Assembly (NCBI GenBank): GCA_902786245.1
Contig: CADABS010000026.1
Location: 1 to 38,434, forward strand
DNA length: 38,434 nt
DNA from: an uncultured Erysipelotrichaceae bacterium
Lineage (GTDB): Bacteria > Bacillota_I > Bacilli_A > Erysipelotrichales > Erysipelotrichaceae
Direction: 5' to 3'
A program made the position numbers and the translations under genes. Below are positions 7,966 to 15,907 of the stretch, piece by piece. The stretch's first letter is position 1. Each line of letters begins with the position of its first letter. The notes beneath the pieces were generated by a model. It was given only the letters and a program-made list of their open reading frames with translations, did not search any database and was not told where the DNA came from.

Positions 7966-9243
7966 CTACTCAGTTGCCTTCAGGGCCTGTTTCAGATCTT
8001 CGATGATATCATCGATATTCTCGATGCCTACGGACAGTCTGACAAGATCCGGGCTGACACCTGCCGCTGCCAGTTCCTCGTCATTCATCTGCCGGTGTGT
8101 TGTGGAAGCCGGATGCAGAACGCAGGTATGCGCATCCGCCACATGGGTCGCAATCATCGCAACCTTCAGATGGCTCATGAATGTTTCCGCTGCTTTTCTG
8201 CCGCCTTTGACACCGAAGGAAATAACACCGCAGGTGCCGTTGGGCATATACTTCTTTGCTCTTTCGTAATACCTGCTGGAAGGCAGACCCGGATAATTGA
8301 TCCATGCGACATGCGGATCGGATTCCAGGAATTCCGCAGCTTTCTGTCCGTTTTCACAGTGTCTCTGCATTCTGACGGCCAGAGATTCAAGGCCCAGATT
8401 CAGCAGATATGCATTCATCGGCGAAGGGATCGAACCGAAGTCTCTCATCAGCTGGGCAGTTGCCTTGGTGATAAACGCACCTTCATTGCCGAAGCGTTCC
8501 GCATAGGTAACGCCGTGATAGGAATCATCCGGTGTCGTCAGACCGGGGAATTTATCCTTGTGTGCCATCCAGTCGAATCTGCCGGAATCGATAATGGCAC
8601 CGCCGACCGTCGCATCATGGCCGTCCATATACTTGGTCGTGGAATGCGTAACAATATCCGCACCCCATTCGAACGGACGGCAGTTGACCGGTGTCGCAAA
8701 CGTATTGTCAATGATCAGCGGTACACCATGGTCATGCGCTGCTTTCGCAAAGCGCTCGATATCGAATACGGTCAGTGCCGGATTGGCAATGGTCTCGCCG
8801 AAGACGCATTTTGTATTTTCTTTAAACGCAGCTTCCAGTTCTTCATCGCTGCAGTCCGGATCGACAAAAGTGAACTCAATGCCCATCCGCTTCATCGTGA
8901 CGGAGAACAGGTTGAACGTTCCGCCGTAAATTGCCGTTGACGCAACAACATGATCGCCGCAGCCGGCCAGATTGAACACCGCATAGAAATTCGCTGCCTG
9001 TCCCGATGACGTCAGCATTCCGGCTGTGCCGCCTTCCAGTGCCGTAATCTTTGCGGCTACCATATCATTGGTCGGATTCTGCAGACGGGTATAGAAATAG
9101 CCGCTCGCCTCCAGGTCGAACAGTTTTCCCATATCTTCGCCGGTATCATATTTGAATGTCGTGCTCTGTATAATCGGAATCATGCGCGATTCGCCGTTTT
9201 TCGGTTCATATCCTGCCTGTATGCATTTTGTCTCAAGTTTCAT
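7966..9243 (-). CDS. metY: O-acetylhomoserine sulfhydrylase (PLP)
   Basis: The 425-aa protein belongs to the Cys/Met metabolism PLP-dependent family. The Schiff-base lysine lies in [10 protein letters not shown]. The N-terminal [12 protein letters not shown] and TSSGQAAN segments, and the ~425-aa length, fit the MetY/O-acetylhomoserine aminocarboxypropyltransferase group rather than the shorter MetB/MetC enzymes. It would combine O-acetylhomoserine with sulfide (or methanethiol) to give homocysteine (or methionine). The ATG is preceded by GGAGGCAGAT. An extended -10 lies about 30 nt upstream. I see no SAM riboswitch or T-box in the 120 bp upstream, so regulation, if any, is by another means. 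Confidence 0.93.
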   Translation of the reverse strand: MKLETKCIQAGYEPKNGESRMIPIIQSTTFKYDTGEDMGKLFDLEASGYFYTRLQNPTNDMVAAKITALEGGTAGMLTSSGQAANFYAVFNLAGCGDHVVASTAIYGGTFNLFSVTMKRMGIEFTFVDPDCSDEELEAAFKENTKCVFGETIANPALTVFDIERFAKAAHDHGVPLIIDNTFATPVNCRPFEWGADIVTHSTTKYMDGHDATVGGAIIDSGRFDWMAHKDKFPGLTTPDDSYHGVTYAERFGNEGAFITKATAQLMRDFGSIPSPMNAYLLNLGLESLAVRMQRHCENGQKAAEFLESDPHVAWINYPGLPSSRYYERAKKYMPNGTCGVISFGVKGGRKAAETFMSHLKVAMIATHVADAHTCVLHPASTTHRQMNDEELAAAGVSPDLVRLSVGIENIDDIIEDLKQALKATE

Positions 9244-9270
9244 ATCTGCCTCCGCATTCTGTTAACAAGT

Positions 9271-9279
9271 ATCATATCA
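9271..9279 (-). promoter_or_regulatory. Extended -10 promoter of metY-metA
   Basis: On the minus strand TGA-TATGAT ends about 27 nt before the metY ATG. The upstream stretch is AT-rich and lacks a good -35. Confidence 0.45.
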
Positions 9280-9322
9280 CAATCAATTTATACTTTTACT
9301 GTTTTAATGCTTTACATACATA

Positions 9323-9346
9323 AAGAAAACAGCCTTCCGGCTGTCT
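9323..9346 (-). terminator. Intrinsic terminator after the sigma-like gene
   Basis: ACAGCC/GGCTGT stem (9329-9334 with 9339-9344) with a TTCC/GGAA loop is followed on the minus strand by TTTTCTTTA. It separates the sigma-like gene from the metY promoter. Confidence 0.8.
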
Positions 9347-9363
9347 TCGGTATAATGCTCTGC

Positions 9364-10752
9364 TTACTGGGCCGGGGCTCCTTCTGTATAGGTTACCCAT
9401 CCCTCTTCGGTATCGATCCATTCGTTTTCATCCAGACGGTACCATGTATCAGCTCCGTCCGTACGGACTGCATATACATAGTAATCCGCACCGGCAACCG
9501 CTTCGCCGACGGTTTCGGATGCTTCATTATCCGCTGTATGGATCGGAATGCCTGCTACATTGATATGTGCAGTTCCGATGACTGCGTTGGGATCGAAGGC
9601 TGCCGGAGCCGGCTCCGGTGCAGGTTCCGGTGCAGGTGCAGGTGTCTCCTGGGAACCTTCATCTGTCTTTTCACCGCTGTCAGGTGTCTCCGCATCCGTC
9701 TTATCATCGGTATTGTTATCCACAACTGCAGAAGGCTCTGTCTTGTTGTTATCTGCCTGGTTTGCGTTGCGCATGAACAGCCACCAGTAGACACCGCCGC
9801 AGGCAGCTGCCATCAGCAGAAGCGCCAGCAGAATCTTCAGGAATGCACCGCCATGACCGGACTCATCGTCCTCATCTTCATATTCATCATCATCGACGAT
9901 CGTTACCGGGGCCGGTTCCTTTACAGGTGCAGGCGCAGGTGTTTCTTCCGGCTGTTCAAGACTGTTTCTTTCATAGACAGATGTATCCTGCAGAAGCTTC
10001 GGTTCCTGTTTTTGCAGTTCTTCCAGATTGATATCATCGGTAAACAGAATTCTGTCTTCCGTATCCTCATCGCTCTGGGCTGCCAGTTCCATCGTATCGC
10101 TTTCATCCAGATCGAATGAAGGCAGAACTGTTTCTTCAACCGGTGCAGATACCGGTTCCGGTGCCGGATTGACCCGGTTTGTCAATGCAGTAAACGTATG
10201 CAGATCGATATCGCCGCGGCGGATGGTCTGCTTTGCCATTGTCAGGAGCGTCTTTGCCTGGTCCTCGCTGATATCCAGATACGAACCGATTTCTGCCGGT
10301 GTCATATGTTCATAGAAATGCAGCGCTGCCGCAAGTCTTTCCGCCGGCTTCAGTTCATCCAGAACATGCAGAATGCGTACCCGGCATTCCTCTTCTGTAT
10401 AGGCAATGATATTCTCCGGACTGCCGTATTCATCCGCAGATGTGTAAGGCAGATCTTCAATGCGGAAAACATCCAGCGGCAGAACTCTGCTCACTGCTTC
10501 ATCACGGACAATTTTGGAAATCCACTGTTCGAAAGACTCCGCTTCTTCGGATTCTTTCAGTCTTCCCAAAGCATTGCGCAGTGCGCTTTCTTCGGAAGAA
10601 CGGGCTGTGTCACGGTCACCGACAAAGAGTCTGGTGACAAAATACATATCTGAAGTAATACCGCGCATCAGTTTCTTCATGGCATCCCGGTCGCCGCCGG
10701 CTGCCAGATGAACGATTTCACGGATTCCGTTTTCTGTCATTGTTTCATTCAT
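9364..10752 (-). CDS. Sigma-70-like protein with membrane anchor and extracytoplasmic SH3-like domain
   Basis: This 462-aa protein has three parts. Residues 1-180 resemble an ECF sigma factor: a region-2-like helical stretch (about 10-90) and a region-4-like helix-turn-helix (about 124-179, LKPAERLAAALHFYEHMTPA then GSYLDISEDQAKTLL). Residues 181-300 are an acidic, Pro-rich cytoplasmic linker. One hydrophobic helix (about 304-327) is followed by a second Pro/Ala/Glu-rich linker and a C-terminal SH3-like domain (about 391-457) that would lie outside. By analogy it may couple a cell-wall signal to transcription, or region 4 may only serve for protein contact. Whether region 2 still binds core polymerase is unclear. 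The TATAAT at about 30 nt upstream has no clear -35. Transcribed singly. Confidence 0.72.
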   Translation of the reverse strand: MNETMTENGIREIVHLAAGGDRDAMKKLMRGITSDMYFVTRLFVGDRDTARSSEESALRNALGRLKESEEAESFEQWISKIVRDEAVSRVLPLDVFRIEDLPYTSADEYGSPENIIAYTEEECRVRILHVLDELKPAERLAAALHFYEHMTPAEIGSYLDISEDQAKTLLTMAKQTIRRGDIDLHTFTALTNRVNPAPEPVSAPVEETVLPSFDLDESDTMELAAQSDEDTEDRILFTDDINLEELQKQEPKLLQDTSVYERNSLEQPEETPAPAPVKEPAPVTIVDDDEYEDEDDESGHGGAFLKILLALLLMAAACGGVYWWLFMRNANQADNNKTEPSAVVDNNTDDKTDAETPDSGEKTDEGSQETPAPAPEPAPEPAPAAFDPNAVIGTAHINVAGIPIHTADNEASETVGEAVAGADYYVYAVRTDGADTWYRLDENEWIDTEEGWVTYTEGAPAQ

Positions 10753-10793
10753 ATTTCATTCACCACCTGTACCTATTATATACTGCCTGAGAC

Positions 10794-12155
10794 TTAATTT
10801 TTAAGACTTTGAATCGGAGAGGGAATTCTGCCGCCCCTGCCGATCATGACAGCCGGACTGGCTTTTTCCACCGGCATGACCGGTCCTTCCCCCAGAAGTC
10901 CGCCGAAAACAAGATGATCTCCCGCTTCCATACCGATGGCAGGAATCAGACGGCAGGCCGTTGTCTTAGAATTGATCATGCCGATGGCGGCTTCATCCGC
11001 AATGATGCCGGACAGTGTCTCCGCTGTCGTATCTCCGGGCACGATGATCATATCGAGTCCGACTGAGCATACCGCTGTCATCGCCTCCAGTTTCTCGATT
11101 TTCAGCGTTCCCGCTTCCGCTGCCGCAATCATTCCGGCATCTTCCGATACCGGTATAAACGCACCGGACAGTCCGCCGACCGAAGACGAAGCCATGATGC
11201 CGCCTTTCTTCACCGCATCATTCAGCATCGCCAGGGCTGCTGTCGTTCCCGGACCGTCGCACTGTTCCAGACCGATTTCCTCAAGGATCTGGGCAACCGA
11301 ATCGCCGACTGCCGGTGTCGGTGCCAGAGACAGATCGACAATACCGAACGGGAATCCCAGCCTGCGGCTTGCCTCTCTGCCGACCAGCTGACCCATCCGG
11401 GTGATTTTGAACGCAGTCTTCTTGATGATCTCCGCAATCTCATCCATCGAAGCGTCCGGACCTGCCTTGCGGACCGCATTGCGTACGACACCGGGACCGG
11501 ATACACCGACATTGATTACAACATCCGGCTCCGATATACCGTGAAAAGCACCCGCCATAAACGGATTGTCCTCAACCGCATTGCAGAAAACGACCAGCTT
11601 GGCCGCACCGAAGCAGTGATCATCCTTTGTCTTTTCCGCACAGGACCGGATCACCTGTCCCATCAGCCGCACCGCATCCATATTGATGCCCGCTTTCGTT
11701 GAACCGATATTCACCGAAGAACAGACGATATCCGTACATGCCAGGGCGTCCGGAATCGATTCGATCAAAGCTCTGTCACCGGGTGTCATGCCCTTCTGCA
11801 CCAGCGCGGAAAACCCGCCGATAAAATTGACGCCTGCATCTTTTGCGGCCTTATCCAGTGTCTGTGCATACCGGACCGGATCGCCGCCGCTGACGCTGAC
11901 CAGCAGAGAAACCGGTGTCACCGAGATCCTCTGGTTGATGATGGGAATACCGTATTCCCGGGAAATATCCTTTGCGGCAGGTACCAGATTCCTGGCACAG
12001 CGCATAATCTTGGCATAGATTTTCTCACAGGATTTCTCGATGTCGCTGTCTGCACAGTCCATCAGAGAAATACCCATGGTAATCGTCCGGATATCCAGGC
12101 TTTCCTCTTCGATCATCCGGATCGTTTCCAGAATATTATCAGATGTACGTGTCAT
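10794..12155 (-). CDS. PFL family protein, UPF0210 (DUF711)
   Basis: The 453-aa protein belongs to the DUF711/UPF0210 family, structurally related to the pyruvate formate-lyase/ribonucleotide reductase barrel but of unknown biochemical role. Recognisable stretches include TMGISLMDC near the N-terminus, [18 protein letters not shown] in the middle and [16 protein letters not shown] at the C-terminus. The usual glycyl-radical motif is not apparent. Members almost always sit beside a small ACT-domain protein, as here: the ACT gene ends 8 bp upstream on the same strand. A TAGGAGAG site precedes the ATG. The conserved pairing suggests the ACT protein senses an amino acid or similar ligand for this protein; that is inference. 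Confidence 0.9.
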   Translation of the reverse strand: MTRTSDNILETIRMIEEESLDIRTITMGISLMDCADSDIEKSCEKIYAKIMRCARNLVPAAKDISREYGIPIINQRISVTPVSLLVSVSGGDPVRYAQTLDKAAKDAGVNFIGGFSALVQKGMTPGDRALIESIPDALACTDIVCSSVNIGSTKAGINMDAVRLMGQVIRSCAEKTKDDHCFGAAKLVVFCNAVEDNPFMAGAFHGISEPDVVINVGVSGPGVVRNAVRKAGPDASMDEIAEIIKKTAFKITRMGQLVGREASRRLGFPFGIVDLSLAPTPAVGDSVAQILEEIGLEQCDGPGTTAALAMLNDAVKKGGIMASSSVGGLSGAFIPVSEDAGMIAAAEAGTLKIEKLEAMTAVCSVGLDMIIVPGDTTAETLSGIIADEAAIGMINSKTTACRLIPAIGMEAGDHLVFGGLLGEGPVMPVEKASPAVMIGRGGRIPSPIQSLKN

Positions 12156-12163
12156 GATCTCTC

Positions 12164-12433
12164 CTAAATCGAATGCATGGCATTGAAGATATCTTCATGC
12201 ATGACATGGATCACCAGTGCCTGCTCTTCTCCCAGTGCCTCGAATTCATCTGCGATGGCATGCATATTCTCCAGATCCTCAGGAAGATCGACGATCATGA
12301 TCATTGTGAAAAGATCCTGCAGAACTTTCTGGGTTACGTCTACGATGTTGATATTCCGCTGTGCGCACGCTGTTGCGACGCATGCAAGAATACCGGGTCT
12401 GTCTTTGCCTACTACGGATATAACTGCTCTCAT
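12164..12433 (-). CDS. ACT domain-containing protein (UPF0237)
   Basis: This 89-aa single ACT domain begins [20 protein letters not shown], the classic ligand-binding ACT start with the GKDRPGI loop. It belongs to the UPF0237 group, relatives of the glycine-cleavage regulator GcvR fold. It is expected to bind an amino acid or similar small ligand as a dimer. The start ATG overlaps the stop of the lipoprotein gene (ATGA), with GGAGGAG upstream. It is immediately followed by its usual partner UPF0210, giving a lipoprotein - ACT - PFL order. Confidence 0.92.
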   Translation of the reverse strand: MRAVISVVGKDRPGILACVATACAQRNINIVDVTQKVLQDLFTMIMIVDLPEDLENMHAIADEFEALGEEQALVIHVMHEDIFNAMHSI

Positions 12434-13623
12434 GCATTCTCCTCCTTTATAAACTCATCATAGGACAGTCCGCAGTAGTACAGTTCCATCCGCAGAAAAT
12501 CCCTGACATGGTTCATCATTTCAATCGTTGTGTCTGCGCAGTCGCTGGATGCATTTTCTGTTTCAAACATAAATGTGCACTTGCCCATGGTCGCCACATC
12601 GCCCTTCCAGTTATAGACATAATTGATCGTGTAATTGGAATACGTAAACGTACCATTGGCAAAGTCAAAAGCATATGCCTCATGATCATTGTAGATCAGT
12701 TCATATACATCTTCCGACTTCTGTTCATATCCGAGCCGGTTCACCAGTCTCTTGCGCAGCGTAGCGGCAGCTGTTGCCTCAGCACTGTCATCCGGCACAT
12801 CGGCTGTCTCAATGGAACCGGTATCGATATCCGCAAAAGCAGGATAGGACGACTGTTCCTTCTTCTGTTCATCGCTGACCGCAACCGTCACGGAATCAAA
12901 GCCCAGATAGCTCAGGGAAGAGTGATATGCAACATTGATCCTGTGTCCGCTGTAGGAAGCCTCTGTTTCAAAGTCCGCTTCCTCCCGGATCAGCCTGCCC
13001 TCCGCATCAAAGGAATCGATGATCCTGCCGGAAAGAACATGCAGATCGCTCAGCTGATCCATACCGTAGAAATCATATCTGCTTAAAAACAGATCCTTCC
13101 GGCTGCTCTCATTCAATACAGCGGTATAGACCGTCTGCCCTTCTTCTTCACTCACATACAGCCCTTCCAGACTGTCTTCCGGAACCGCATAGGGTTCCAG
13201 AGGCACCAGCAGGGTTTTCTTCAGATCGGCAAACGGCATATCCTCATAATAGGAAACAATGCCGTTATAGGTATTGTACAGACGGCCGTCATAATAATAT
13301 CCGTCCATGCTGGAAGCCATCCCGTTGCCGTTGATGTGCTCTTTCAGTCTGCCGGACACATTTCCGTCTGCATCCTGTGCATCCAGGGTTCCGTCCATTT
13401 CATAGATTGCACTGGATTCATCCTCATAGGAAAACGTATAGCGGCTGGATACCGCAGCTGTCCATGCGTCCGCTTTGATTCTGTCATTGATGGCAGCGGC
13501 ATAGCTCTCATAATCACCTGTTTCCGCCGCCGGCTCCGGTTTCACCGGTGTATTTTCCTCCGTCCCTGTGCATCCTGCCAGCAGAATACACAGACCGAGC
13601 ATCCATTTCATCTTCTTCTGCAT
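12430..13623 (-). CDS. Predicted lipoprotein, function unknown
   Basis: The 397-aa protein starts with a short Lys-rich n-region and hydrophobic core ending in LAGC, a clear lipobox with Cys18 as the lipidated residue. The rest is acidic, tyrosine-rich and without transmembrane helices, so it is likely anchored on the outer face of the membrane. I do not recognise a named domain. The sequence contains beta-rich segments reminiscent of LolA/LppX-like folds, but this is only an impression. The ATG follows an extended -10 box by 9 nt with no ribosome binding site, so the mRNA is predicted to be nearly leaderless. Its stop overlaps the ACT gene start. Confidence 0.82.
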   Translation of the reverse strand: MQKKMKWMLGLCILLAGCTGTEENTPVKPEPAAETGDYESYAAAINDRIKADAWTAAVSSRYTFSYEDESSAIYEMDGTLDAQDADGNVSGRLKEHINGNGMASSMDGYYYDGRLYNTYNGIVSYYEDMPFADLKKTLLVPLEPYAVPEDSLEGLYVSEEEGQTVYTAVLNESSRKDLFLSRYDFYGMDQLSDLHVLSGRIIDSFDAEGRLIREEADFETEASYSGHRINVAYHSSLSYLGFDSVTVAVSDEQKKEQSSYPAFADIDTGSIETADVPDDSAEATAAATLRKRLVNRLGYEQKSEDVYELIYNDHEAYAFDFANGTFTYSNYTINYVYNWKGDVATMGKCTFMFETENASSDCADTTIEMMNHVRDFLRMELYYCGLSYDEFIKEENA

Positions 13624-13632
13624 AATACATGT

Positions 13633-13641
13633 ATTATAGCA
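13633..13641 (-). promoter_or_regulatory. Extended -10 promoter at the lipoprotein start codon
   Basis: On the minus strand TGC-TATAAT ends 9 nt before the ATG at 13623, which puts the expected start site only 2-4 nt upstream of the start codon. There is no Shine-Dalgarno sequence. The box lies within the 21 bp between this gene and the upstream phosphodiesterase gene. Confidence 0.6.
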
Positions 13642-13644
13642 AAC

Positions 13645-14733
13645 TCAGGGCACCAATATGACCGGAACTATGGCCTCTTCCCGGCATCCGCCGGCATGGT
13701 TTCCTTTCATTTCCGCATTCCGGCCGTAATCCAGCTGTACATCCGAAACTGCCACTGCCAGATAATCGCCGATAAAATCTTCAAATCTTGCATGCGGCTT
13801 TCCTTTTCCGAACAGACCGCTTTCCACCGCTTCCTGATGCGTCATCAGCACAAAACTGTCTCCCAGCAGTTTATGAAAGTTTTCCTCAAAGGATTCCCTG
13901 TATCCTTCCCGCACCCAGATTGAACAGGCTCTGGCCTCCAGCGAAGGACAATGCACAAATGTATGCGCAACAGACCGGTTCTTCAGCATATCGAAATGAC
14001 GGACATCGATCTGGCTGTGATCCGCCAGAACAAGCAGACCGGTATCCTCCGGAAGGCGGTCTGACAGTTTTTCGATTTCCGACTGTATCTCTTCCAGCAG
14101 AACCCCTGTGCCGCTGTCAGAAGGCCCGAAGTCATGCATGTAATTATCCAGTTCATCCCAGTATCCATAGACAAACCGGCAGTTTTCATCATGTACCGCC
14201 GCATTGATCTTTTCGCACATACTGCGGAAATCTTTACAGGGATTGACCCTGGACCAGGAAGGCCAGAACGTCTCTGCCTGTATTCCCTTTGCGTTCAGTT
14301 CATCATAGATCATATGCACCGGCAGCACCTCATAGGTATAGTTCCCGTAGGTTCTGGAAGTATACTGTCCTTTGTTGTAGAACATGATGATCTGATCATG
14401 CTTTTCCGCAAAATACTGATTCCAGCCCAGCCATCCGGTCTCACACGGATACTTTCCGGTCAGAAACGCTGTTGTCGCAGCTGCTGTTGTCGGAGGAAAA
14501 ACCGTACTGATTTCTTCTTTGATATTTGCCGTCAGGAAAGAATCCTGCGGCAGATGTTTCCGCATGACGCTGATTCCCATCCCGTCCACCAGGACCGCCG
14601 CAACACATCGGAACTGATTCTCATTCAGCCACTGATCAATGACAGGATCGCCTTTTCCGCTTCCATCCAGACCGTAATATCTGCGCAGTGATGTGCCCGC
14701 ATCAACGATACCGCCGTATTCTTCAGCCTTCAT
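13645..14733 (-). CDS. Alkaline phosphatase superfamily phosphodiesterase / nucleotide pyrophosphatase
   Basis: The 362-aa protein belongs to the type I phosphodiesterase/nucleotide pyrophosphatase family (PF01663). Metal and nucleophile features are visible: VLVDGMG with Asp50, then FPPTTAAATTAFLTGKYP containing the likely Thr nucleophile (about 82-83), and a late VLADHSQIDVRH metal-binding motif. It probably hydrolyses a phosphodiester or pyrophosphate bond of a nucleotide or nucleotide sugar. No signal peptide is evident. Start 14733 is preferred over 14748 because GGAGGG lies 7 nt upstream of it, while it would sit against ATG 14739 and be inside the longer reading. It is upstream of the lipoprotein gene with a separate promoter. 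Confidence 0.87.
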   Translation of the reverse strand: MKAEEYGGIVDAGTSLRRYYGLDGSGKGDPVIDQWLNENQFRCVAAVLVDGMGISVMRKHLPQDSFLTANIKEEISTVFPPTTAAATTAFLTGKYPCETGWLGWNQYFAEKHDQIIMFYNKGQYTSRTYGNYTYEVLPVHMIYDELNAKGIQAETFWPSWSRVNPCKDFRSMCEKINAAVHDENCRFVYGYWDELDNYMHDFGPSDSGTGVLLEEIQSEIEKLSDRLPEDTGLLVLADHSQIDVRHFDMLKNRSVAHTFVHCPSLEARACSIWVREGYRESFEENFHKLLGDSFVLMTHQEAVESGLFGKGKPHARFEDFIGDYLAVAVSDVQLDYGRNAEMKGNHAGGCREEAIVPVILVP

Positions 14734-14756
14734 ACGCATACCCTCCACTGATACTC

Positions 14757-14765
14757 ATCGTAGCA
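14757..14765 (-). promoter_or_regulatory. Extended -10 promoter of the phosphodiesterase gene
   Basis: On the minus strand TGC-TACGAT ends about 23 nt before ATG 14733. The start site would precede the GGAGGG ribosome binding site, giving a leader of roughly 16-17 nt. Confidence 0.5.
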
Positions 14766-14770
14766 TTCTG

Positions 14771-14795
14771 AAAACAAACCCGCATCAGCGAGTTT
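14771..14795 (-). terminator. Intrinsic terminator overlapping the Rpn gene stop
   Basis: AAACTCGC (minus strand) pairs with GCGGGTTT (14776-14783 with 14788-14795) around a TGAT loop, followed by TTTGTTTTC. The TGA stop codon of the Rpn gene lies in the loop region. Confidence 0.75.
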
Positions 14796-15798
14796 GCATA
14801 TCGTAACAATTATGATTTCTGACCCATCTGCGGATCGTTTTTTCGCTCTTCCCGAATATCTGTGCAAGGAAACGGATGATTTCACTGTCTTTCAGTGAAG
14901 GATCATTCTCTTTCATCCTTTCAAAACTGCCTGCGATGAGTTTTTTCTCGGTTGTTCTTTCAACCTCAGCCATGGCTTCTTTCTTTTCTTCTTCTGCCTC
15001 CGCCCTCGCAATTGCGACCTGTTCTGCGGCATATTCTTTTTTAATTACATCAATTGCATAGCACATGTTATTATTCCTTCCTTCTTCTTTTTTGATTGAG
15101 ATATCTGTCAGGACACTGATCACATCGACTGCCTCATCCGATATTGCCCGGAAATATCCATCCGCCAGTTTCTGCTTCATTTTTTCCGGATGATCTGCTG
15201 CCTGCAGAAAATCCAGGACATCCTTCAGGTCTTCAGTATCAATCAGGTCCATCTGTTTCTTCGCAAGATTTCTCATACAGACAAGATGCACGTGATAATC
15301 ATTGCATTCACAAAGCTGATCCTGCATATGGTTATCATCCATCACGCCGCGCAGTGACAGCGGCCCGTCCCATTCGCCTTCACCCCAATACAGTACAAGT
15401 GTCTGCACCGGTATGAGCACGCATCCTTTTGTCACTTCCTGCGGATAGTTTCTGACCTTCCTGCCCTTCAGTTCTTTTCTTCTGCTGCGGAAATACGACC
15501 GCATCTGCTTTCCATAATCCGCAAAATCATACTGTGCGATTCTGACCGGTATCGCATAGTCAATGTAATTCTGATTTTCAATCCCGATCATCATGCGCAC
15601 CGGCAGATGCTCTTTCACGGTACAGAGTTTTTCCACATCTCTCTGCATGGATGTTCTTCCGGTATCGGCAGAACCATCCTGTTCCTGCAGATCGGCGAAT
15701 GAAATCATTTTTTTCCCAAAGATGAATGCATTGCACAAATCGGCGAATACATCATTGCGCTGAACGAAATCTTTCAATATGGTATCTTTTCTCCCCAT
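14785..15798 (-). CDS. Rpn family recombination-promoting nuclease / putative transposase
   Basis: The 337-aa protein matches the Rpn/YhgA-like family (PD-(D/E)XK fold, TIGR01784 type). Visible markers are the N-terminal FVQRNDVFADLCNAFIFG stretch, the core MMIGIENQNYIDYAIPVRI strand (GIENQ is the family's E-x-Q active-site region) and DFADYGKQ. The C-terminal half has a Glu/Ala/Lys-rich helix (about 265-295) and a terminal helix-turn-helix-like segment (SEIIRFLAQIFGKSEKTIRR). E. coli Rpn proteins are DNA endonucleases that stimulate recA-independent recombination. No terminal inverted repeats flank it, so it is not an obvious transposon. It has its own promoter, an AAAGGAG site and terminator. 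Confidence 0.85.
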   Translation of the reverse strand: MGRKDTILKDFVQRNDVFADLCNAFIFGKKMISFADLQEQDGSADTGRTSMQRDVEKLCTVKEHLPVRMMIGIENQNYIDYAIPVRIAQYDFADYGKQMRSYFRSRRKELKGRKVRNYPQEVTKGCVLIPVQTLVLYWGEGEWDGPLSLRGVMDDNHMQDQLCECNDYHVHLVCMRNLAKKQMDLIDTEDLKDVLDFLQAADHPEKMKQKLADGYFRAISDEAVDVISVLTDISIKKEEGRNNNMCYAIDVIKKEYAAEQVAIARAEAEEEKKEAMAEVERTTEKKLIAGSFERMKENDPSLKDSEIIRFLAQIFGKSEKTIRRWVRNHNCYDMQTR

Positions 15799-15851
15799 TA
15801 TTTCGGTTTCTCCTTTACAGAGTTTATTCGCGCCGATCCGGGGATATACCC

Positions 15852-15881
15852 ATTATACGATAATTCGGATTTTGTGCGCAA
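15852..15881 (-). promoter_or_regulatory. Promoter of the Rpn gene
   Basis: TTGCGC (-35, 15876-15881) and TATAAT (-10, 15852-15857) are separated by 18 bp on the minus strand. The leader is about 47 nt and ends with AAAGGAG. The -35 overlaps the tail of the preceding terminator. Confidence 0.6.
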
Positions 15882-15907
15882 AATAAAAAGGAATGCACTT
15901 CCTTTTT
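15881..15907 (-). terminator. Intrinsic terminator of the marR-ABC-HAD operon
   Basis: AAAAAGGAA/TTCCTTTTT, a 9-bp perfect stem (15885-15893 with 15899-15907) with 5-nt loop, is followed by TATTT on the minus strand. The HAD gene stop codon touches the 5' edge of the stem. Confidence 0.8.

Noticed and set aside
9244-9363. SAM riboswitch or T-box upstream of metY-metA
   Set aside because: The 120-bp gap is taken up by a terminator and an extended -10 promoter; no conserved riboswitch blocks are present.
9600-9660. Tandem repeat in the sigma-like gene as a separate repeat element
   Set aside because: It is only the Pro/Ala/Glu-rich linker coding sequence of that protein, in frame.
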